Of a DNA stretch of 64,000 nucleotides, positions 50,150 to 59,137 are shown one piece after another. Both the position numbers and the translations under genes were made by a program. Numbering within the stretch: the first letter of the stretch is position 1; every line of letters begins with the position of its first letter. The stretch is from Lachnospiraceae bacterium UBA7076 (GTDB taxonomy: Bacteria; Bacillota; Clostridia; Lachnospirales; Lachnospiraceae): positions 80,666-144,665 of the forward strand of contig DKZK01000038.1 of the NCBI GenBank assembly GCA_002493625.1, given 5' to 3'. Under the pieces are notes generated by a model. It saw only the letters and a program-made list of their open reading frames with translations. It ran no database searches and had not been told where the DNA came from.

Positions 50150-52393
50150 TTATTCTTCCGTGTACGATACCGTTATCGGCGTTGTCACAGGGAACGAAGC
50201 TGTCACATCATTTCCGGCGCCATCTGTACATACAACGCTTGCGCTGGCAGAGGAATCCTTATCGGAGAGTCCCGGAATGGAAGCCGTAATATTGTAGCTT
50301 GTTCCATTCAAAACAGTTTCCGTTTTTTCAGCAACCTTTGTGCCGTTATAATATAACTGTATTGTAACTGCCTGACCGTCCAGTGCAGAATCACTGCATG
50401 TAACCGCTCCGTTTATATGAGCCGTATAAGTCGCAGCCCTAGGCTCCGGTCCGTCGCTTATGGTAAAGCCTATTGTATCGCCCTCCTTAAGCTTTGTTCC
50501 GCTTGTTATATCCTGTCTGATTACCTGTCCCTCAGGAACGGTATCGCTGTACTCATGCTTTATCCGTCCAACCACAAGCTTTAAGCCCGTAAGGGTATTT
50601 GTAGCCTGAGACTCATTCATTCCCTGCAGGTCAGGAGCTGAAACCTCCTTAATCTGACTTCCGTTGCTTATGGTAATTGTAACCTTCGTTCCCTTAGGAG
50701 CCTTTGTTTCTGCTACCGGGTCCTGTTTGATTACCCGATCCTCCTCAATATCATCACTGTAATCATAAGCATGCGCCACCTCAAAACCGCGCTCCGTTAA
50801 AACCTGAACCGCCTGTTCGTCCGTATAACCTACAACATTCGGCACATCCATTTCCTCAGCGCCCTTGCTTACCTTAAGTATAATCTCGGCATCCGCCGGA
50901 ATAATCTCGCCTTCCTTTACGCTCTGTTCAAAAATGTATCCTTCCTGGGTTTCCTGATTTTCCTCCTCAACGACCTTTACGTTTGTAAAGCCCTCTCTGT
51001 CAAGCATTTTAACTGCTGCACTTTCCGAAACACCAAGAACGTCTATCATTACAAGGTCCTCAACCTGCTCAGACTCACTTGGCTTCGTATCCTTCTTCTT
51101 GTCGCCGAATTTAAACCAGCCCATAAATCTTCCAAGCACAACCATGATAACTATAGCAATTACAACCGCCGTAGCTATTCCTGCCGCAATAACCGCTTTT
51201 CGAAGCTTAGGATCCATGTCGCCCTCATCACCGTAATCATCATCGTCATCATCATTATCCTGAACCTTTTTTATGCTGCCGCTTCTGACAGGTGGAACAT
51301 ATTCATCCTCATCCTCCTCGTCCTCCCAGTCATCCTCCTCGGAGAGAAGCTGATTGAGACGTGAATTGTTTACCGGTATTGTGGATATTGTCTGTATGGA
51401 TTTTATGGATTTAAGCTCACCCATCTCATTTGGGAGAGGCGTATTGCTCTGATACATATCACCCGTACCTTCCATCTGAGCGCTTCCGTCTCTGATTGCC
51501 TGCACATCCTCCTTTGTCCACTCCTGCGTAGGGCTGTTTGTGACAGCCGTAGGCGCCACAACAATATCTATATTAGGATTATTCTGCACTCGTCTTAAAT
51601 CGGCAATAAGAGCGCTTGCAGTAAGATATCTGCGTTCCGGCTTTTTCTGCGTTGCCTTTAAAATAACCTTCTCAAAGCTTGAATATATATCCGGATAATA
51701 CTGTCTTGGCGGAATCATGTCATTCTGAATATGCATAAGCGCAATGGAAACATTATTGTCACCATCAAAAGGAACCCTGCCTGTTACCATCTCATACATG
51801 GTAATACCCAGAGAATAAATATCACTTCGCTCATCGCTGTAGCCGCCTCTTGCCTGCTCTGGAGAAATGTAATGCACGCTTCCCATAGCTCCTGAAGTAA
51901 GAGTGTTTGGCGAAGCTGCCTTTGCTATACCAAAATCAGTAACCTTTATATTACCGTTCTTTGCCACAATAATATTCTGAGGCTTAATATCCCTGTGTAT
52001 AATATGGCTTTCATGGGCAGCCTCAAGACCTGAAGCAATCTGAATTGAAAAATCAATTGCCTTATCCATGGACAGCCTGCCATTCTGGTCGATATAATCC
52101 TTTAACGTAATTCCGTCCACAAGCTCCATGACAATAAAGTACATGCCGTCATCGTCGTACACATCATATACATTCACAATGTTAGGATGGGTAAGTCCGG
52201 CAGATGCCTGCGCCTCAATCCTGAATTTTGTTACAAAATTTTTATCGTTGCTGAATTCAGGCTTTAAAACCTTTATGGCTACGTTTCTATTTAATCTGTG
52301 ACATCTTGCCTTATATACAATGGACATTCCTCCTGCGCCTACAACGTCAAGAATCTCATATCTGTCACATAACATCATTCCCGGTTTTAACAT
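50150..52393 (-). CDS. prkC: PASTA-domain serine/threonine kinase PrkC with extra C-terminal Ig-like domain
   Basis: A 747-aa membrane kinase. The kinase domain (about 10-270) has GAGGMSIVYKA, VAIKVLK, HRDIKPQNI, DFGIAKA and APE-like SPEQARGG. A juxtamembrane acidic stretch (about 355-395) and one membrane helix (about 402-424) follow. Three extracellular PASTA repeats (about 440-651) bind muropeptides or lipid II in homologues. A final 96 residues look like a bacterial Ig-like domain, seen in some PrkC. The gene is 51 bases after the cognate phosphatase prpC. IreB, its likely substrate, is encoded at 28.1 kb. Confidence 0.94.
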   Translation of the reverse strand: MLKPGMMLCDRYEILDVVGAGGMSIVYKARCHRLNRNVAIKVLKPEFSNDKNFVTKFRIEAQASAGLTHPNIVNVYDVYDDDGMYFIVMELVDGITLKDYIDQNGRLSMDKAIDFSIQIASGLEAAHESHIIHRDIKPQNIIVAKNGNIKVTDFGIAKAASPNTLTSGAMGSVHYISPEQARGGYSDERSDIYSLGITMYEMVTGRVPFDGDNNVSIALMHIQNDMIPPRQYYPDIYSSFEKVILKATQKKPERRYLTASALIADLRRVQNNPNIDIVVAPTAVTNSPTQEWTKEDVQAIRDGSAQMEGTGDMYQSNTPLPNEMGELKSIKSIQTISTIPVNNSRLNQLLSEEDDWEDEEDEDEYVPPVRSGSIKKVQDNDDDDDDYGDEGDMDPKLRKAVIAAGIATAVVIAIVIMVVLGRFMGWFKFGDKKKDTKPSESEQVEDLVMIDVLGVSESAAVKMLDREGFTNVKVVEEENQETQEGYIFEQSVKEGEIIPADAEIILKVSKGAEEMDVPNVVGYTDEQAVQVLTERGFEVAHAYDYSDDIEEDRVIKQDPVAETKAPKGTKVTITISNGSQIKEVSAPDLQGMNESQATNTLTGLKLVVGRIKHEYSDTVPEGQVIRQDITSGTKLKEGDTIGFTISDGPEPRAATYTAHINGAVTCSDSALDGQAVTIQLYYNGTKVAEKTETVLNGTSYNITASIPGLSDKDSSASASVVCTDGAGNDVTASFPVTTPITVSYTEE

Positions 52394-52444
52394 ACTTTTT
52401 ACACCTTTCTTATTAAACCCCCGTAAGGGCTTATCGCTTATTAT

Positions 52445-53164
52445 TTATTCGGATATGATTACTACGGATATATTATCCGTACCACCATAGTAATTTGCCC
52501 TGTCGATTAACGCCTCTGCAATGTCGTCCAGTCTTACATTATCCACTATAATATCCCGGATTTCATCATCCTCAACCATATTGGAAAGTCCGTCCGAGCA
52601 AAGCAGAAATTTCTCACCCGGATGTATCTCTACCTCAAAAAAGTCAGGTATAACTTCCTCCTTGGAGCCCATCGCCTTCGTGATAATATTTTTTTCGGGA
52701 TGATTTCTTCCCTTTTTCCGCTCAAGCTCTCCACTCCGTATCATCTCCTCCACAAGGGAGTGATCCATGGTAATCTGTTTTATGTCATTTTCTATGGAAT
52801 AAAGCCTGCTGTCTCCTATATTGGCAACATATAATCTGCCATCCATGGCAACAGCGGCAACCATTGTTGTTCCCATACCCTTTAAGTCAGGGTCCTTGCT
52901 TGCCATTTTGTATATCTCATTGTTGGCATATATCATGGCCCTTTTCAATATGGCGATAGGATTTTCCAATGTGGACTCCCTTATAAAATCAACCGATATA
53001 TCAATAGCCATACGTGAAGCGCGATCTCCTGCCCTGTGTCCGCCCATACCGTCGGCAACTATGTAAAGATTCGGCAGCGCTCCTACAGGCTTATCGCAAA
53101 AAAATATACTGTCCTGATTGTTGCTTCTTTTATTTCCCGTATCAGTTTTTCCGCATGATTTCAT
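52445..53164 (-). CDS. prpC: PP2C-family protein phosphatase PrpC
   Basis: A 239-aa metal-dependent Ser/Thr phosphatase: RSNNQDSIFF, VADGMGGHRAGDRAS, GDSRLY, LCSDGLSNMVEDDEI and GGTDNISVVII carry the metal-binding Asp residues. It reverses phosphorylation by PrkC. Its start overlaps the 3' end of rlmN by 23 bases, implying translational coupling. Confidence 0.94.
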   Translation of the reverse strand: MKSCGKTDTGNKRSNNQDSIFFCDKPVGALPNLYIVADGMGGHRAGDRASRMAIDISVDFIRESTLENPIAILKRAMIYANNEIYKMASKDPDLKGMGTTMVAAVAMDGRLYVANIGDSRLYSIENDIKQITMDHSLVEEMIRSGELERKKGRNHPEKNIITKAMGSKEEVIPDFFEVEIHPGEKFLLCSDGLSNMVEDDEIRDIIVDNVRLDDIAEALIDRANYYGGTDNISVVIISE

Positions 53165-54200
53165 CAGCTTCCTCCTGATTATATTTGTTATACTTTCTTC
53201 TTAGCTGACCGCAGGCAGCATCAATATCACTACCCACACTCTTTCTTATAGTAACATTAATTGAGTTTTTTTCAAGAGTAAATTTAAATTTTTCGACAGA
53301 ATTATCGTCGCTTTTCGAGTAATTCCTTTCATTTATGGGGTTTATCGGTATTAAATTAACATGACAATTTATGCCCTTTAGCAGCGCCGCAAGTCTTTTT
53401 GCCTGCTTTTCACTGTCGTTTTCCCCCTTAACAAGACTATATTCAAATGTTATTCTTCTTCCTGTTTTTTCAAAATAATATTTACAGGCATCTATTGTCT
53501 CTGCAATAGAATATTTATTTGCTATAGGCATAAGTCTTTTTCTGTCCTCATCCGTCGGGGCATGCAGCGACAGCGCAAATGTAATCGTAAGCTTTTCATC
53601 TGCCAGTCTTTTTATCATGGGAACAATGCCGCAGCTTGACAGGGTTATGTTTCTCTGACTTATGTTATATCCGTTTTCATCTGAAATTATTTTTATAAAT
53701 CTTATAACATTTTCATAATTGTCAAGAGGCTCTCCCGTTCCCATTATAACAATATTGGATATCCGCTCCCCCTTTGTCCGCATTGTGGCGTATACCTGTT
53801 CCAGCATCTCGGACGCCGTAAGATTTCTTACAAGCCCTCCGATTGTGGAGGCGCAAAAGCTGCATCCCATCCTGCACCCCGCCTGGGAGGATATGCATAT
53901 GGAATTTCCGTAATCATACTGCATAAACACGGTTTCTATCATCTGTCCGTCTGAAAGCTCATAGAGGTACTTTGCCGTCTTACCGTTTTTTGACGCCTGC
54001 CTTGCCCGCTCCGTAACTGTCACAAAGCCCTCCTCAGCGATAAGCCTTCTTAAATCCTTGGGAAGGTTCGTCATATCATCAACGTCCGCCACGTATTTTT
54101 CATGCATCCACTTGTATATCTGCTTTGCCCGAAATTCAGGAAGTCCCTTTTTCTTTGTCCACTCATTCAGTTCTTCCATATACATTGATTTTATGTCCAT
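53142..54200 (-). CDS. rlmN: Dual-specificity RNA methyltransferase RlmN
   Basis: A 352-aa radical SAM enzyme that methylates C2 of A2503 in 23S rRNA and A37 of some tRNAs. The cluster motif is GCRMGCSFCAST. Further elements are LTASEMLEQV, IVIMGTGEPLDNYENVI, LSLHAPTD and the C-terminal catalytic Cys in DIDAACGQLRRK. It is full length. It follows rsmB by 3 bases. Confidence 0.95.
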   Translation of the reverse strand: MDIKSMYMEELNEWTKKKGLPEFRAKQIYKWMHEKYVADVDDMTNLPKDLRRLIAEEGFVTVTERARQASKNGKTAKYLYELSDGQMIETVFMQYDYGNSICISSQAGCRMGCSFCASTIGGLVRNLTASEMLEQVYATMRTKGERISNIVIMGTGEPLDNYENVIRFIKIISDENGYNISQRNITLSSCGIVPMIKRLADEKLTITFALSLHAPTDEDRKRLMPIANKYSIAETIDACKYYFEKTGRRITFEYSLVKGENDSEKQAKRLAALLKGINCHVNLIPINPINERNYSKSDDNSVEKFKFTLEKNSINVTIRKSVGSDIDAACGQLRRKYNKYNQEEADEIMRKN

Positions 54201-54203
54201 CGC

Positions 54204-55493
54204 TTATCCTCTTTGCAGGACGGCATAATAAAACCCGTCGCATTTATCCACGCCCTGAAGCATCTGCCTTTCATCGCGCAGCTTAAACTCACTGTCACTT
54301 TCAAGAAACCATCTTGTATTTTCCTTATTTTCCTGAGGGTTGATTGTACAGGTTGAATATAAAAGCACCCCGCCCTTTTTTACATACTGCTTAACAACAG
54401 AAAGTATATCTCTCTGAAGCCTTACAAGCTCATCAAGCTGCTCCGGCTTTATTCTGTATTTTATGTCATTTTTTCTTCCCATGATGCCAAGTCCTGAGCA
54501 GGGAAGGTCTGCAATGACCACATCAGCTTTTTGGACAAGCTTCTCATCAACCGATTTTGCATCCCACTTTTCTATGCTGAGCATATCCCCTATACCCAGC
54601 CTTCCGGCATTTTCCTCTATAAGAATCAGCTTCTCATCAGATATGTCCCTTGCATATATTTTACCTTTCCCCTGCATATAGCAGGCTGCGTTTAAGGTCT
54701 TTCCGCCCGGAGCGGCGCACACGTCCACCACAGTCTGACAGGGCTTTATTCCTGCCGCTTTTATGGCGCACATGGAGCTTTCATCCTGAATAAAAAACAG
54801 CCCCTGCCTGTAGCCCGGCATGCTTCGTATAAAATCATACCCGCTTATAAGAAGCGCATTTTCATCATAAATCCCGTCCTCCATGAAAATATGAGGTCCT
54901 ATAAATTCCTTAAGCTTTTCTCTTGTTATTTTCAGGGTATTTACCCTCAGGGCGGTTTTTCGTTCATCAAATGAGGCGGCTATTATCGTTTCGCCCTTTT
55001 CCCCATAATCCTCCATTATCTTTTTACAGAGCCACTCCGGCGTGGAGTAGTTTACCGACAAATACTCTGACATGTTTTTCCTGTCAGGCATTGCTATGTT
55101 ATCCTTGTTTCGCGCCACGGCTCTGAGGACACCATTCACAAAGCCGCCAAGGCTTCCAAAGTTGTGTTTCTTTGCAAGCTTCACCGCCTCATTGCACACT
55201 GCGCTGTCAGGCACTGCGTCCATGTACATAATCTGATAAACACCCATTCTGAGCAGCGAGCGAATAAGAGGCTTGCATTTTTCGGAAGGGGTTTTGGAAA
55301 AGCCGTCAATAATATAATCCAGCTTTATTCTTGTCTCCGTAACGCCCTCCGCAAGCCTTGTAATAAACGCCCTGTCCTTCTTAGCCTCAAACTGATGCTT
55401 TTTCAGAGCCTTTGCAATTGCTATATTGGAAAATGTATTGTTTCCTTCTATGTCCAGAAGAATACTCAGAACGATATCTCTTGCATTTGTCAT
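54204..55493 (-). CDS. rsmB: 16S rRNA cytosine-967 C5-methyltransferase RsmB (Sun)
   Basis: About 429 aa: an N-terminal NusB-like RNA-binding domain (to about 140), then a class I methyltransferase with DVCAAPGGKTLNAA, ADLPCSGLGIMGRKND and the catalytic Cys in YSTCTINPQENKENT. The ATG at 55491-55493 is chosen because AGAGGT lies about 6 bases upstream; an in-frame start ten codons earlier has no such site. It belongs to the def-fmt-rsmB-rlmN series. Confidence 0.94.
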   Translation of the reverse strand: MTNARDIVLSILLDIEGNNTFSNIAIAKALKKHQFEAKKDRAFITRLAEGVTETRIKLDYIIDGFSKTPSEKCKPLIRSLLRMGVYQIMYMDAVPDSAVCNEAVKLAKKHNFGSLGGFVNGVLRAVARNKDNIAMPDRKNMSEYLSVNYSTPEWLCKKIMEDYGEKGETIIAASFDERKTALRVNTLKITREKLKEFIGPHIFMEDGIYDENALLISGYDFIRSMPGYRQGLFFIQDESSMCAIKAAGIKPCQTVVDVCAAPGGKTLNAACYMQGKGKIYARDISDEKLILIEENAGRLGIGDMLSIEKWDAKSVDEKLVQKADVVIADLPCSGLGIMGRKNDIKYRIKPEQLDELVRLQRDILSVVKQYVKKGGVLLYSTCTINPQENKENTRWFLESDSEFKLRDERQMLQGVDKCDGFYYAVLQRG

Positions 55494-55554
55494 GATTTTA
55501 CCTCTATCGGTCAGCCGGTCCAATTTTGCCTTCCGGTCTAATCTGTCATCTAAC

Positions 55555-56499
55555 CTAGTCTGTCTCCCTGCCTAATTTGTCTCCTACGGCAAGAGTGTTT
55601 CCATTTAAATATGCCGCCGTATCCATAGGCTTTTTTCCCTCCGGCTGTAGCTTCTTAATTATAAGCGCATCCCTGCCGCAGGCAACCGTAAAGCTTTTCT
55701 TTGTTATTTCGATTATTTCTCCCGGCGTGTACATATGAGTGTCCATTTCCTTAACTGCCGCCCCATATATTTTGACTGTTTTTCCATCAATTTTTGTGTA
55801 TGCGCAGGGCCACGGGTTAAGACCTCTTATAAGTCTTTCAAGCTCATGTGCCGTTTTGCCAAAATCCATATTGCCAAGTTCCTTTGTGAGCATTTTAGCA
55901 TAGCAGCTTTTTTCATCCTCCTGCTTTACCCTTGTGGCTGTCCCATCCTCCAATGCCTTAAGGGTTGTAAGTATAAGCTCCGCCCCCTTTTCGGCAAGCT
56001 TTTCACGGAGACTTAAGCCTGTGTCCGTATCCTCTATTTTTACCTCTGCCTTTTCTATGATATCTCCGGTATCCAGTCCTTTTTCCATATACATGGTGGT
56101 GACGCCGGTTATGTTCTCACCGTCTATAATCGCCCACTCTATCGGCGCCGCGCCTCTGTATTTCGGAAGAAGCGAAGCGTGAATATTTATGCAGCCGTAT
56201 CTTGGAATATTCAGTATGCTCTCAGGCAGAATTTGTCCGTAGGCTGCAACGACTATAACGTCAGGCGCAATGTCCTTTATCTTATCAACCATTTGGGCAT
56301 CTCTTATCTTTTCCGGCTGATAAACGGCAATACCATGCTTAAGCGCCTGTTCCTTTACAGGCGTAGGTATAAGAGCCCTGCTCCTTCCTTTTGCCTTGTC
56401 AGGCTGAGTAATCACCGCCGCAATTTCATGTCCTGCATCTATCAGCGCTTCAAGTGCATTTACGGCAAAATCAGGAGTACCCATATAAATTATTTTCAT
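55555..56499 (-). CDS. fmt: Methionyl-tRNA formyltransferase
   Basis: A 314-aa enzyme formylating initiator Met-tRNA. Motifs: MGTPDFAVNALEALIDAGHEI, INIHASLLPKYRGAAPI (the HxSLLPxxxG formyl site), VTTMYMEKGLDTGDII, and the C-terminal OB domain from about 205. It pairs functionally with def, encoded 75 bases upstream. Confidence 0.95.
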   Translation of the reverse strand: MKIIYMGTPDFAVNALEALIDAGHEIAAVITQPDKAKGRSRALIPTPVKEQALKHGIAVYQPEKIRDAQMVDKIKDIAPDVIVVAAYGQILPESILNIPRYGCINIHASLLPKYRGAAPIEWAIIDGENITGVTTMYMEKGLDTGDIIEKAEVKIEDTDTGLSLREKLAEKGAELILTTLKALEDGTATRVKQEDEKSCYAKMLTKELGNMDFGKTAHELERLIRGLNPWPCAYTKIDGKTVKIYGAAVKEMDTHMYTPGEIIEITKKSFTVACGRDALIIKKLQPEGKKPMDTAAYLNGNTLAVGDKLGRETD

Positions 56500-56574
56500 G
56501 TTAATTTAGCCACCTCTCGATTTTAATTTTGGTTGTATTGTACAAAGACATTATTGTGCTTATGAATAAAATCC

Positions 56575-57054
56575 CTATTTTTCCTGTTCAGGCGGTTCCA
56601 CGCTGTATAGTCCGTCCACGGCTAAATCCTTATAAAGCACCCCGTCCAGATGGTCAAGCTCATGGCATATGGCGCGCGCAAGAAGCCCCTCTCCCTCAAC
56701 GGTAATCTCATTCATATCCCGGTCTAAGGCTTTGCATACAACATGGTTTGGTCTTATTACCGTTCCGACAAGACCCGGAAGTGAAAGGCAGCCCTCATCT
56801 CCCTCCTGCTCTCCGTCCCTTGAAATTATTTCAGGATTGATAAGACAATAGGCATCTCCGTCACATACATCTATTACAACGACCCTTTTCAGTATACCCA
56901 CCTGAGGCGCAGCAAGTCCCACGCCGTTTGCCTCATACATGGTGTCAAACATATCGTCTATTAACATCTGTAATCTGGGTGTCATTTTCTCAATAGGCTT
57001 ACATATCTTTCTGAGAACCTCATCGCCGTCTGTCCTTATATTTCTGATTGCCAT
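56575..57054 (-). CDS. def: Peptide deformylase
   Basis: A 159-aa metalloenzyme removing the formyl group from nascent proteins. All three motifs are present: GVGLAAPQVG, EGCLSLPG and HELDHLDG (HExxH). The loop VGTVIRP fits a type 1 enzyme. It lies between priA and fmt, the common bacterial order. Confidence 0.95.
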   Translation of the reverse strand: MAIRNIRTDGDEVLRKICKPIEKMTPRLQMLIDDMFDTMYEANGVGLAAPQVGILKRVVVIDVCDGDAYCLINPEIISRDGEQEGDEGCLSLPGLVGTVIRPNHVVCKALDRDMNEITVEGEGLLARAICHELDHLDGVLYKDLAVDGLYSVEPPEQEK

Positions 57055-57085
57055 TTTTCATACCTCCCATATAGTATAAACTCTA

Positions 57086-59137
57086 TTAATACATATTTAC
57101 CGGATTTATGTCAAGCATGACGCTTACGTTGTCCGGCTCAAAATCCTCAATAAAAGTTCTCAGTGCGGTAAATTCCTCAGGCACCTTTGACTTTATGTAT
57201 AAAACCTTTCTGTACAGGGAATTTATTTTACCGATTGTGGCGTCTCCCGGCCCGATAATCCGTATACCCTTAAATGCCCCGGCAATATTTTTTAAGCCCC
57301 TGCAAAGCTCATCCGCCGCATTTTTTGCAGCTTCATAATCCGAAGATACAAAAAGAACAACCGCCATAACAGCCTCCGGAGGATAGGATAAAAGCCTCCT
57401 GTATGCCATCTCCATGTTAAAGAAATCCTCATAGCTCTGCTTTGCCGCTGCAGCAATCGCATAATGCTCCGGCTGATATGTCTGTATAATTACCTGCCCT
57501 TTTACATTTCCGCGTCCTGCCCTGCCTGCTGCCTGCGTAATCAGATCAAAGGTCCGTTCACCTGCCCTGTAGTCATTGGCAAAAAGGGAAATATCTGCCG
57601 CAACAACTCCCACAAGGGTTACATTTTCAAAATCATGCCCCTTGACAATCATCTGGGTTCCAATAAGTATGTCAGCCTCACCGCTTTTAAACTCCTCCAG
57701 AATTTTTTGGTAGGCATCCTTTTTTGTCGTTGTGTCCCTGTCCATTCTCGTTGTTTTTACATCAGGAAATAATCTTACTATTTCCTCCTCAACCTTTTCG
57801 GTTCCCGTTCCGAAACCGCCAATCATTTTTGATGCACAGCTCGGACATACAGCAGGCTGCGGTGTCTCATAGCCACAGTAATGACATATCATAACTCCGC
57901 CTGCGGCGTTTCCCCTGCCGGGCTGTCCGTTTTTTTTGCCAACATTGTGCAGGGATAAGGTCACGTCGCATTTTGGACATTTTACGGCCTCTCCGCACTG
58001 TCGGCAGGATATAAAGCTATTATAGCCTCTCCTGTTTAAAAAAAGCATGATCTGCTCTTTTTTATTCAGTCTATCTTCTATTGCATTTTTTAATTCAAGA
58101 CTTATGATGCTTCTGTTTCCGAGGCGAAGCTCCTCCCTCATGTCCACAACCGTAACCTCTGCAAGCTCCCTGCCGTTTGGTCTTTTATCAAGCCGCCACA
58201 GCTTATAAAGACCAAGGCGCGCATTCTGATAGCTCTCAAGGGACGGAGTTGCGGAGCCAAGTATGACAGCAGAGTGCTCAAGCTTCGCCCTTTCCAAGGC
58301 TACCTCCCTTGCATGGTATCTGGGAGACTGATCGCTTTTGTATGCACTGTCATGCTCCTCATCAATGACAATAAGCCCCAAATCACGGCACGGTGCAAAA
58401 AGCGCGGAGCGCGGTCCGATTACAACGTCAACCTCGCCGTTTCTTGCCCGCTCAAATTCCCTGTATTTTTCACCCTTGCTCTGCTTTGAATTTATAACAG
58501 CTACCCTGTCCTTGAAGTGCTGCTTAAAACGGGCAACATTCTGATAGGTAAGGGCAATTTCCGGAACAAGCACGATAGCCTGCCTTCCAAGACTGATAAT
58601 CTTCTTTATACAATGAATATAAACCTCGGTTTTTCCGCTTCCGGTAATACCGTGGAGAAGATAGGTATTTGCACATCCCTCATCAATGTCCGCAGAAAAA
58701 TCTCCCACCATTTCCTCCTGCTCATCGGAAAGCTTTGTTATGCAGGGAGTGTCCACCACATATTCCTCTGTCTTAAGCTTAGGCTCAACCTTTCTGATCC
58801 GCTCCTTTACCGGCATAACGGTAAGCAGGCAGTTTAGCATTGTGGTGCCGTACTTTTCCTTCATCCATGCCGCAAGCTTTATAAGCTTTCCCTCAATGGG
58901 AATACTCTTGCTCACGATACCGGTAATTTCCTTCATTTTATCAATATCATATTCCGGCTTTTCGGTTATCTGTATGACATATCCCTTTCTGCTTCTGTTG
59001 CCCTGACCGAAGGGCACCGCAACCTGCATTCCAACGGTCACATCCTCCTCAAGCTCCGTTGGGATAATATACTGAAATGTCTTATCTATCGCATAATGGG
59101 AAATATCGATTATTATATCCGCATATTTTTGTGACAT
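57086..59137 (-). CDS. priA: Primosomal protein N' (replication restart helicase PriA)
   Basis: A 683-aa helicase: N-terminal 3' DNA-binding domain, Walker A LHGITGSGKTEVY, DEEH box VIDEEHDSAY, zinc-binding pairs CRQCG/CPKCD and CHYCG/CPSC, and helicase motif VI QAAGRAGRG. It reloads the replisome at stalled forks. GGAGGAAG just before the ATG (59135-59137) fixes the start, so it overlaps the murE end by 56 bases. Confidence 0.95.
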   Translation of the reverse strand: MSQKYADIIIDISHYAIDKTFQYIIPTELEEDVTVGMQVAVPFGQGNRSRKGYVIQITEKPEYDIDKMKEITGIVSKSIPIEGKLIKLAAWMKEKYGTTMLNCLLTVMPVKERIRKVEPKLKTEEYVVDTPCITKLSDEQEEMVGDFSADIDEGCANTYLLHGITGSGKTEVYIHCIKKIISLGRQAIVLVPEIALTYQNVARFKQHFKDRVAVINSKQSKGEKYREFERARNGEVDVVIGPRSALFAPCRDLGLIVIDEEHDSAYKSDQSPRYHAREVALERAKLEHSAVILGSATPSLESYQNARLGLYKLWRLDKRPNGRELAEVTVVDMREELRLGNRSIISLELKNAIEDRLNKKEQIMLFLNRRGYNSFISCRQCGEAVKCPKCDVTLSLHNVGKKNGQPGRGNAAGGVMICHYCGYETPQPAVCPSCASKMIGGFGTGTEKVEEEIVRLFPDVKTTRMDRDTTTKKDAYQKILEEFKSGEADILIGTQMIVKGHDFENVTLVGVVAADISLFANDYRAGERTFDLITQAAGRAGRGNVKGQVIIQTYQPEHYAIAAAAKQSYEDFFNMEMAYRRLLSYPPEAVMAVVLFVSSDYEAAKNAADELCRGLKNIAGAFKGIRIIGPGDATIGKINSLYRKVLYIKSKVPEEFTALRTFIEDFEPDNVSVMLDINPVNMY

